NCBI RefSeq assembly: GCF_001641635.1
Contig: NZ_LUUB01000034.1
Span: forward strand, 1-64,000
Length of the DNA stretch: 64,000 nt
Direction of reading: 5' to 3'
Source: Bradyrhizobium centrolobii
Lineage (GTDB): Bacteria; Pseudomonadota; Alphaproteobacteria; Rhizobiales; Xanthobacteraceae
Shown here: positions 57,701 to 64,000 of the stretch, in pieces
Numbering within the stretch: position 1 is the first letter of the stretch
Layout: each line of letters opens with the position of its first letter
Notes under the pieces: model-generated
The model's input: only the letters and a program-made list of their open reading frames with translations
Databases searched by the model: none
What the model was told of the DNA's origin: nothing
Program-made: the position numbers and the translations under genes

Positions 57701-60700
57701 CACGCGTTCTTCCGACACAAACGCACCGCCTCAAGGTGCCACCGAAGAAGCTCTACATGCCATTTGGCGTGAAGTTCTCCAAACAGATCAGTTCGGCAGA
57801 CTGGATGACTTCTTCAATCTGGGCGGACATTCGCTGCTGGCCACGCAGGTCGCATCGCGAGTAGCTCACGTTTTCGGCATCGAACTGCCGTTGCAGACTT
57901 TCTTTGAGGCACGAACCCTCGCCGCTCTGGGGCGACAGCTCGACGAGGCACTTCAAGAGGACGATAGGTCCATAACCACGTCGCAGATCGAGCCTGCGGT
58001 GGATGACACCATGACGTTGTCCTACTCGCAGCAGCGGATGTGGGTCATCCAGTCGCTGGATCCGAGCAACACCGCATACAATCTGAGTGGCGCCATCCAT
58101 CTGCTCGGTCGACTCGACTCGGGCGCCTTCGCCGGAGCGCTGGACGAACTGCGTCGACGTCATGAAAATCTTCGGAGTATCTTCTTTGAAGAGGACGGCG
58201 AAGTGCGCCAACAGATTCAGCCTTGGCAGCCTCAGAAACTTGCCGTCACCGATCTTCGATCCTTCGGAAGCCGGGCCTTGTTTGAGGCGAGGCAGAGAGC
58301 TCAGGCTGACGCGAGATCCCCGATCGACCTAGCCCGCGGACCGGTTCTGCGTGTGGCACTCTTTCGAGTTGCAGATGACGAGTACCTGTTGCAGCTGACT
58401 CTTCATCACATTTCGGGTGACCAATGGTCCATGGGGATTATCGGTCGCGAATTGGCCGCGGCCTATAATGCTCTACGCTCGGGGCGACCAATCGATCTGC
58501 AGCCGATCAAGCTCCGGTACCGGGACTATGCCTTTTGGCAGCGCCGGCACCAAAATGAAGGCCATATGCATGGCCAGCTTCTGCACTGGTTGGAAAAACT
58601 GAAGGGACTTCCTGCGCTCGAACTACCTGTGGATTTCGCCCGGCCTAAAGTGCGTGGACTGAACGGTTCAAGTTACGCGTGCCCGATTGAGCCATCACTT
58701 CTTTCAAGGCTCGAGCACTTGAGCAGATGCGAGGGCAGCACCCTATTCATGACCATGCTTGCAGCATTTGCGATCCAGTTATTCCGTTTGACGGGACAGA
58801 CTGATTTTGCGATCGGCGTACCTATTGCCAATCGCACGCAAACCGACATGGAAAACATGGTCGGTACTTTCGTCAACACTCTGGCGTTGCGCGTCAACCT
58901 TGCGAATGCCCCGAGCTTTCGTGATTTTCTGAAGAGTGTCCGTGCATCCGCCCTCGATGCCTATGCGCACCAGGACGCTCCTTTCGACCGACTTGTGCAG
59001 GACATCCAACAAACGAGAGACAATAGCAGAGCGCCGCTTGTACAGGTCATGTTCAACATGTTGAACGCGCCGTTCTACGGCGTTGCCTTCGACCAGTTGA
59101 AGTGGGAGCCTGTTCAAATAGAGAGAGGAGGCGCTCAGTTTGAGTTGAGCGTGTCGGTCGACACGCAGGTATCGCAATCGCTGACCTTCGAATATAACAC
59201 GGATCTGTTCGAACCGGCGACAATCAGCCGTTTCGCCGCGCAGTATCTTCAGATACTCAGAAGCGTTGCCGAGAACCCAGGGGTCAAAGTCACTTCAGTC
59301 CCGATGTTGCCGGAGAGCGAGCGACGCCTGCTCCTGCGCAACAGGAACGCTTCACAGATGCCGCCTCAAGACCGACCGCACTTCCTGACCATGTTTGGAC
59401 AACAGGTCGTCCGGCAGCCAAACGCGAAAGCCATCTCTTTCGAGGGGCAGACGATCAGCTATGCAACGCTCGATGAACGTGCCAGCACTGTAGCGCGATC
59501 TCTTCGCAAGCTGGGCGTTGGGCCAGGAGCCGGCGTTGCGCTCTGCATGACACGATCGATCGAACTCGTCGTAGTGCTGCTCGGAATACAGAAGGCCGGC
59601 GCCTATTACATCCCTCTGGACGCGTCCCTCCCCGCCCAGCGTCTCGTATACATGTTGGACGATAGCGGCGCTGGCACGATTGTGGTCGATGCATATTCAA
59701 GGGAACGCGTGACCACTGCTATCAGCGCTTGCATCGTCGGATACGATGATCTGATGGCGAACGGCAAAGAGCCTGGCACCGAACCTGATCACGTCCCATC
59801 CCTGGCAGATGCTGCCTATGTAATCTACACGTCCGGTTCCACGGGGCAGCCGAAAGGTGTCGCCGTCGGACATCGCGCCCTATCAAACTTTCTGGTCTCG
59901 ATGTCGCGCGTTCCTGGCTTGACCCGGCAAGACGTCCTGGTTGCCGTGACGACTATTTCATTCGATATTGCGGGCCTTGAGCTCTACTTGCCATTGAGCG
60001 TTGGTGCTCGGATCGAGCTGGCGTCCGCGGAAACAGCTTCCAACGGAGCCGCGCTCTCACGCACAATCGCCGAAAGCGGAGCCACAGTGCTGCAGGCAAC
60101 GCCCGCAACTTGGCGTATGTTGATAGAGAGCGGTTGGGAAGGAAGCAGCAAGTTGCGGGCCCTTTGCGGAGGGGAAGCGCTCTCTCGCGATCTCGCCAAC
60201 GCGCTGCTTTCCCGTGTGGGCGAGCTCTGGAATCTCTATGGTCCGACCGAGACCACAATCTGGTCGACCGTGGCGAAGATCCAGCCCGGCGATGTACCTA
60301 TTTCGATTGGGCACCCAATCGAGAATACACGTGTCTACATTGTTGATCGCGAGGGCCAACTGACACCGATCGGCATTCCGGGCGAGATCCTAATTGGGGG
60401 CGACGGCCTAGCGAACGGCTACCACCATCGGCCGGAAATGACAGCCGAGCGATTCGTGACCGATCGCTTTGCAGATCGATCCGATGAAAGGGTCTACAGA
60501 ACGGGTGATCTTGGAAAATGGAGCTCCGACGGCCAACTTTATCACCTTGGCCGTATTGATAGCCAGATCAAGGTTCGTGGCTTTCGGATCGAAATCGGCG
60601 AGATCGAATTCATGTTGCGACAGCACCCTGCCGTGGCGGAGGCGGTTGTTGTCGCCCGAGAGCTGAGTGCGGCGGATAGCCGCCTGATTGCTTATGTCGT

Positions 60701-61115
60701 CTACGAACACGAAGAGGCAACTGTCAGCGAATTGCGAAATCACCTCCGAAATCACCTTCCTGACTACATGGTCCCGGCCCTTATTGTGGCGATCGATAGT
60801 ATTCCCATGACGCCGAACAAGAAGATCGATCGTAAGGCTCTGCCAGACCCATTCACCGCACAGGCGCGCGTAGCCTCGGAGCATGTCGCGCCCGCTTCAG
60901 CGACGGAGAAGCTGGTTGCCGAGATCTGGCGCGATTTACTCCAGGTAAGAACCATCGGCGCTGACGACAATTTTTTCGAACTGGGCGGTCACTCGCTTCT
61001 GGCGGTGAGAATGGCAGGCCTCATCAAGCAGCGCACAGGACGAGCGCTGGATCCGCGAGCCCTATACTTCAAGACTCTGCGACAGATCGCCGAGGTCGTC
61101 GGCCGTGAAAGCTGA
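54759..61115 (+). CDS. Nonribosomal peptide synthetase, C-A-PCP-C-A-PCP (predicted Ser-Gly, no thioesterase)
   Basis: The 2118-residue protein has a condensation domain (HHIANDG about 154-160), an adenylation domain (YTSGSTGVPKG about 627), a carrier (LGGHSLLAT, Ser about 1023), a second condensation domain (HHISGDQ about 1215, Gln where Gly is usual), a second adenylation domain (YTSGSTGQPKG about 1690) and a carrier (LGGHSLLAV, Ser about 2076). Pocket residues read by hand give D-V-W-H-I-S-L-I-D-K (serine) and D-I-L-Q-L-G-L-I-W-K (glycine). A first module with a condensation domain implies a donor from elsewhere, perhaps a fatty acyl or the product of the other NRPS. There is no ATG near the start; TTG 54759 or a TTG at 54801 is likely. 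Confidence 0.94.
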   Translation: MRTVNFEQSGADFPLDFENSNLDNSRLYPLTQGQIGIWLAQKLDQSDPAFNISECVEIGAIDKDIFEQALRQTVKEADALCLRVIETDAGPRQYSAHDDDWVLSHLDFSAESDSRAVAESWMRTDMARPFDLAKGPLFRFALLRIGIASYLWYAVNHHIANDGVGWLLVVRRVIELYNAFADRRDTPSEKVGSYNDLLETELAYQNSPQRVRDRQYWLDILKDRPGLATLSTRRAPSSPSVNQTTGRLPRITDLEMLGRKYGSSAACVIVATTALYLCRMTGQCDLVLGMQVSARLGQRPRRAVGLATNVVPLRLSVNLDESFDALLRRTARVMREAFRHQLYRAEELRRDFGLSPGAPEIYSTFVNYTPLDQSLDLAGQRIRRRPLGNWRVDDIQFVYYGGDEPSGHRFDVIANSAKYSQQELEAHCERWAALLTRCAVEPDKICGRVDIVSTSERARIIREFNGFERPYSGDRLIHELFEEQVKAAPAAIALSVGDVSLTYAQLNALANRLAHYLRAHGAGPETIIPACFERSIEMVVALLGILKCGAAYAPIDPTLPKVRIALMLNDLAPSIVLTIEDLHVRLPTSTARVVLLDVHADDIAQYPEEDLASREIGLTQRSLAYVIYTSGSTGVPKGAMNEHRGVVNRLKWMQDEYRLTRDDCVLQKTPFGFDVSVWEFFWPLIAGARLVMAKPLGHMDVDYLKRVICDTAITTIHFVPSMLAAFLDGADVKGCRSLRRIICSGEELSAGLAQRCLAEFPRARLYNLYGPTETAIDVTHWECRHSDLSETLPIGHPIANLRLYILDRFMQPVPIGAVGEIYIGGVGVGRGYFRNAALTTERFVPDPFDQAPALLYKTGDLGRWRFDGAIEFLGRNDFQVKIRGVRIELPEIELNLTRIPGIGQAAVVVCDDPASQPQLVAYYTEADPGQSLPVQTIREALSRALPQQMHPAAFVRLAAMPLSRNGKLDRKSLAIRGWPEGTRSSDTNAPPQGATEEALHAIWREVLQTDQFGRLDDFFNLGGHSLLATQVASRVAHVFGIELPLQTFFEARTLAALGRQLDEALQEDDRSITTSQIEPAVDDTMTLSYSQQRMWVIQSLDPSNTAYNLSGAIHLLGRLDSGAFAGALDELRRRHENLRSIFFEEDGEVRQQIQPWQPQKLAVTDLRSFGSRALFEARQRAQADARSPIDLARGPVLRVALFRVADDEYLLQLTLHHISGDQWSMGIIGRELAAAYNALRSGRPIDLQPIKLRYRDYAFWQRRHQNEGHMHGQLLHWLEKLKGLPALELPVDFARPKVRGLNGSSYACPIEPSLLSRLEHLSRCEGSTLFMTMLAAFAIQLFRLTGQTDFAIGVPIANRTQTDMENMVGTFVNTLALRVNLANAPSFRDFLKSVRASALDAYAHQDAPFDRLVQDIQQTRDNSRAPLVQVMFNMLNAPFYGVAFDQLKWEPVQIERGGAQFELSVSVDTQVSQSLTFEYNTDLFEPATISRFAAQYLQILRSVAENPGVKVTSVPMLPESERRLLLRNRNASQMPPQDRPHFLTMFGQQVVRQPNAKAISFEGQTISYATLDERASTVARSLRKLGVGPGAGVALCMTRSIELVVVLLGIQKAGAYYIPLDASLPAQRLVYMLDDSGAGTIVVDAYSRERVTTAISACIVGYDDLMANGKEPGTEPDHVPSLADAAYVIYTSGSTGQPKGVAVGHRALSNFLVSMSRVPGLTRQDVLVAVTTISFDIAGLELYLPLSVGARIELASAETASNGAALSRTIAESGATVLQATPATWRMLIESGWEGSSKLRALCGGEALSRDLANALLSRVGELWNLYGPTETTIWSTVAKIQPGDVPISIGHPIENTRVYIVDREGQLTPIGIPGEILIGGDGLANGYHHRPEMTAERFVTDRFADRSDERVYRTGDLGKWSSDGQLYHLGRIDSQIKVRGFRIEIGEIEFMLRQHPAVAEAVVVARELSAADSRLIAYVVYEHEEATVSELRNHLRNHLPDYMVPALIVAIDSIPMTPNKKIDRKALPDPFTAQARVASEHVAPASATEKLVAEIWRDLLQVRTIGADDNFFELGGHSLLAVRMAGLIKQRTGRALDPRALYFKTLRQIAEVVGRES

Positions 61116-61130
61116 GTAATAGTTCTGACC

Positions 61131-61901
61131 ATGTTGCCGTTTTTCTTCGGATCAAAGCAGCGGCGCCTCTACGGGTCTTACGAGCCGGGAGCACACTGCG
61201 CAGCTGCAGGCGCGGCTTTGCTCTGCGGTTCGTGGGGAATGGAATATACCAACGCGCACCGAGCGATGCGGATTCTCTCGAAGCGGCTCTGCGCCATTGG
61301 ATTTGACACGCTGCGGTTTGACTATTTTGGCGCAGGCGATTCCGGCGGAGAGACGGTCGACGCGGAACTCGACGGCTGGAAGGACGACATTTCGACTGCG
61401 TTGAGGGAACTGAAGGAAATGAGTGGGAGGTCACGTGTCGTCATCGTCGGCATGCGACTTGGCGCCACTCTCGTGGCCGAATTGGCGCCCCGGCTATCCG
61501 TCGAGCCTGACAGCATTGTCCTATGGGATCCGATCCTATGCGGATCGGATTACGTCAAAACACTGCTGGATCGGCAAGCACACCATAGCGAAAGGTCCAT
61601 CGATTCTGCCGCGTCTGGTCCGTCAGATGCTGCGGTTGCTTTAGAGCTAGGAGGCCTCCTCGTTTCATCGTCTTTCTTTGACGGCCTAAAGTCCATTGAT
61701 TTGCGTTCGCGCAAAGTGAGGCTACCTCCGAAAGTGTTGACGATCCTCACCGACAATCAGCACCGCAGTGGCGAGATGGTCGGCCTTGACCGTAGCGAAA
61801 TCGCAATCCTAAAGGCGCCCTCACCGTGGAAAGATTCTGCCGAACAGGAAGAGGGATTGCCTGTCGAAGTATTTGAACGGATCCTCAAGTGGCTGGGATA
61901 G
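61131..61901 (+). CDS. Alpha/beta-hydrolase-fold protein with Arg at the nucleophile elbow
   Basis: The 256-residue protein has the S33-type layout: CGSWGMEYTNAHRAMRILS, FDTLRFDYFGAGDSGG and VVIVGMRLGATLVAEL. In the last block the position normally held by the nucleophilic Ser of G-x-S-x-G is Arg (about residue 109). Similar Arg-containing elbows occur, as I recall, in hydrolase-like proteins of exosortase/EPS loci (hydrolase 2 type). It starts 15 bases after the TE-less NRPS and overlaps the next gene by 13 bases, so it may help release or transfer the Ser-Gly product, perhaps as a non-catalytic partner. Confidence 0.75.
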   Translation: MLPFFFGSKQRRLYGSYEPGAHCAAAGAALLCGSWGMEYTNAHRAMRILSKRLCAIGFDTLRFDYFGAGDSGGETVDAELDGWKDDISTALRELKEMSGRSRVVIVGMRLGATLVAELAPRLSVEPDSIVLWDPILCGSDYVKTLLDRQAHHSERSIDSAASGPSDAAVALELGGLLVSSSFFDGLKSIDLRSRKVRLPPKVLTILTDNQHRSGEMVGLDRSEIAILKAPSPWKDSAEQEEGLPVEVFERILKWLG

Positions 61902-62815
61902 GACACAAATTCGTCGAACGCGTGGCCCACTTCGGCCCCGAGAAAGCGCTGGTGGGAATCGTTGCAGAACCTGCAGAACAGCCCAACGAGAACAAACTGG
62001 CTGTCGTCATACTGAACACAGGGACAATTCATCGCGTCGGCCATCATCGAATGTATGTTTCGATGTCCCGGAAGCTCGCGCGGACCGGCTGTACGGTGCT
62101 GCGGTTCGACTTTTCGGGTCTTGGCGACAGTTCACCCCATTTATCGGATCAGCCACTCCTCCAATCCAATTTGGCGGATATTGGAACTGCTCTCGAGTGG
62201 CTGCAGACAACGCGTGGGGTTTCCCGAGTCATTTTGGTCGGCTTGTGCTCCGGTGCCGATCACGCAATCCTGTACGGATTCTCGGACCCGCGCATTGTCG
62301 GCTTGGTATTGATTGATCCCTATATTCCGCCAACCGCCCGCTATTTCCTCGATTATCTTTCCCGCCGTTTGCGCGACGTCAGGAGCTGGAGAAATTTTCG
62401 TCTGCACAAGAGTAAGCTCGTGCGGCGCCTCTACGAACATTTGTCGCAGGTCCTGCACAGGGAAGGTGGGCCACAACACCTTGTATATCAGGGAGTGGAT
62501 GCGCGGGACTCGCTCGAGAAAGCCTATGAGGCCAGTGCGCAGGCGGGGGTAAAGTTGCTCGTCATTTGCACGGGCCGACATCACGCGCCTCGCCAGACCT
62601 ACCGCGAACAATTCATCAGCGCCTTTTCCAAGGTTTCATTTGGCGCATCCCTGCACTTGGAGTTTTTTCAGGACGCTGATCACACATTCAGTTCCGTAAA
62701 GTCTAGAAGCGAACTCGACGAGTTGGTGACAAGTTGGTGCAAGACCACGACATTCGAACGCTCAACATTACAGTTGCCGCCCACAACCGATATCGCAGCT
62801 CTTTGGACCGCATAA
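61889..62815 (+). CDS. Alpha/beta-hydrolase-fold protein with Cys at the nucleophile elbow
   Basis: The 308-residue product starts at a GTG that overlaps the previous gene. It has LNTGTIHRVGHHRMYVSMS, CTVLRFDFSGLGDSSP, VILVGLCSGADHAILYG, where Cys aligns with the usual nucleophilic Ser, and a later FQDADHTFSS with the candidate catalytic His. A Cys nucleophile could make this a thioesterase or acyltransferase acting on carrier-bound peptide. It resembles the hydrolase 1-type proteins that pair with the preceding type in polysaccharide loci. The pair replaces the missing thioesterase of the NRPS by position. Confidence 0.78.
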   Translation: MAGIGHKFVERVAHFGPEKALVGIVAEPAEQPNENKLAVVILNTGTIHRVGHHRMYVSMSRKLARTGCTVLRFDFSGLGDSSPHLSDQPLLQSNLADIGTALEWLQTTRGVSRVILVGLCSGADHAILYGFSDPRIVGLVLIDPYIPPTARYFLDYLSRRLRDVRSWRNFRLHKSKLVRRLYEHLSQVLHREGGPQHLVYQGVDARDSLEKAYEASAQAGVKLLVICTGRHHAPRQTYREQFISAFSKVSFGASLHLEFFQDADHTFSSVKSRSELDELVTSWCKTTTFERSTLQLPPTTDIAALWTA

Positions 62816-63102
62816 GCCGAAGGAATTCAAAGCTTCTACCGGTCAGCGACAGAGCCGCTGTCTAACCGATCACGCGGGAACTCAAAATGGCGTGGCCGCG
62901 TAGCCTAATCCCGACGCCGCCTGCGGAACTACGCACCCGATGATCGGCGCGGGTCGCCAAGTCGTGAAGCAGCGACCTGAGAGCCCTGAATAACCGTCAC
63001 CGAAGCGCGGTCCGGTCACAAGATGCGTTGAGCGCGTTCCTTGCGTTCCAAGGCGGCTCCTCTGCCTCAAGCAAGAGCTGGAGCCGGCGAAGGACGTTTC
63101 TT

Positions 63103-64000
63103 TTAGGCAAGCTTTCGCGGCGGCCGAATTCTTATCTGATGCGACGTTGGGTGGTTCGTGCTATCCGACATCGCGTCGCGATATAAATCCGTATAGCAGT
63201 CGGCCACGACGGTGGCCGTAAAACGTGAGCGTATTCGAGCCAAGGCGCATTCACGGGCTTTGGCAAGAAAGCCAGGGTCCGCAACGAAGCGTTCGATTGC
63301 TCGCACCAGGCTCGCCTCATCTTTCGGTTCTATTATGATGCCCGTCACTCCGTCCTCGATGATGTCCGGGATACCGGACCATCGCGTGCCAATCGCAGGT
63401 AAGCCAAGCGCCATACCTTCGAGGAGACAAAGGGGATACATTTCCCCGGGCTCGTAGGTCGGCAGCACTATCACTTGAGCACTGCGTATCAGCGCCGGCA
63501 CCTCACGGTGATCGACCTTGCCTTTACATTCAACGATCTGCCGCAGACCCCGGCGGTCGATCTCCTCTTCGATCTGTCCGCGTGTCGGTCCATCACCGAT
63601 GAACACGGCACGGAGTTTGGGATAACGCGGCGAAAGCTCGGACAGTGCCCCCAAGAGTTCGACATGCCCTTTGCCCACGACCATACGGGCGACTAGCACG
63701 AGTGTGAACTCGCTCGCGGCCGGAGGCATCGAAGCGTCGCCGAATAGCTGTTCGTCGACGCAGAACGGAATGACCCTGGACTGATCGGCGGACACACCCT
63801 CGGAGATCAGCTCAGCAAGGGCAGCTTCGTAAGGCATTACAATTGTCGACGCGATTTTCTTCTCTATCCAGAAAGTGACCTCGGCAAGCAGATCGCGCTG
63901 CGGCGCGAACCAACTCAACGTGCCGTGATGAGTGACGATAACGGGAATACCTGCTAGTGCCGCTGCGATAAAGCCGTCGAAGCAGGAAAGTCCAACGGCC
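63103..64000 (-). CDS. Glycosyltransferase family 4 (partial, runs off right edge)
   Basis: The reverse frame is open from the stop at 63103 to the window end. The visible 299 residues start within the N-terminal domain (GLSCFDGFIAAALAGIPVIV, then THHGTLSWFA) and include the donor-binding domain: LVARMVVGKGHVELLGALSE, FIGDGPTRGQIEEEI, LPTYEPGEMYPLCLLEGMAL and IGTRWSGIPDIIEDGVTG, with the second Glu of the E-x7-E motif. The true start is outside the window. It lies convergent with the hydrolase pair across a 287-base gap that holds no gene. Confidence 0.85.
   Translation of the reverse strand, partial: AVGLSCFDGFIAAALAGIPVIVTHHGTLSWFAPQRDLLAEVTFWIEKKIASTIVMPYEAALAELISEGVSADQSRVIPFCVDEQLFGDASMPPAASEFTLVLVARMVVGKGHVELLGALSELSPRYPKLRAVFIGDGPTRGQIEEEIDRRGLRQIVECKGKVDHREVPALIRSAQVIVLPTYEPGEMYPLCLLEGMALGLPAIGTRWSGIPDIIEDGVTGIIIEPKDEASLVRAIERFVADPGFLAKARECALARIRSRFTATVVADCYTDLYRDAMSDSTNHPTSHQIRIRPPRKLA

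Overview
The window looks like part of a chromosome of an alphaproteobacterium, most likely Bradyrhizobium or a close relative. The coding sequence is GC-rich with AT-rich gaps, and several small ORFs are of a type I associate with that group (the short YIYRW/GQRCRVL protein at 46460-46735, the TYGN/FSNG repeat protein at 47183-47500). That assignment is inference. Most of the 64 kb is a Wzx/Wzy-type exopolysaccharide locus with a nonribosomal peptide/polyketide system built into it.

Layout. 1-3167: a large secreted-type protein (reverse strand, open at the left edge) with a polysaccharide-lyase-like domain followed by Ig-like repeats encoded by 354-bp near-identical DNA repeats. 3964-9634: a lipid-linked-sugar module (HAD-UbiA fusion, GtrA, GT-C membrane glycosyltransferase), a methyltransferase and a Wzy-like polymerase/ligase. 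9903-12146: a Wzc-like co-polymerase with tyrosine-kinase domain. 12643-16755: a Wzx-like flippase, a TIGR04325-type methyltransferase and a membrane-anchored PAF-acetylhydrolase-like enzyme. 16836-30812: a three-gene PKS/NRPS operon (A-PCP; KS-AT-ACP-aminotransferase-C-A-PCP; C-C-PCP-TE). 31038-35624: acetyltransferase, two GT4 enzymes and algD. 35894-39630: a forward operon of cupin/JmjC-like protein, polysaccharide deacetylase, Sfp-type phosphopantetheinyl transferase and a lyase. 39829-45437: outer-membrane export lipoprotein, GT2, another lyase and the initiating sugar-1-phosphate transferase. 45782-52618: small, mostly unrecognised genes plus two adjacent frameshifted genes (GT2 and a CelD/BcsL-type acyltransferase). 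53047-62815: a second flippase, then a two-module NRPS (C-A-PCP-C-A-PCP, no thioesterase) followed by two alpha/beta-hydrolase-fold proteins with unusual nucleophile elbows. 63103-64000: a GT4 gene running off the right edge.

How it may work together. The polymer would be started on undecaprenyl phosphate (43977-45437), extended by the glycosyltransferases, flipped and polymerised, with chain length and export handled by the Wzc- and Wza-like proteins. AlgD implies a mannuronate-type uronic acid, which fits three lyase-like proteins as processing enzymes. The phosphopantetheinyl transferase would activate the carrier domains of both NRPS loci. Reading the adenylation pockets by hand gives Thr and Thr for the first locus and Ser and Gly for the second. 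The most interesting hypothesis is that small peptide or beta-amino-acyl units made here decorate, or are exported with, the polysaccharide. The co-clustering is seen in the sequence; the chemical link is inferred.
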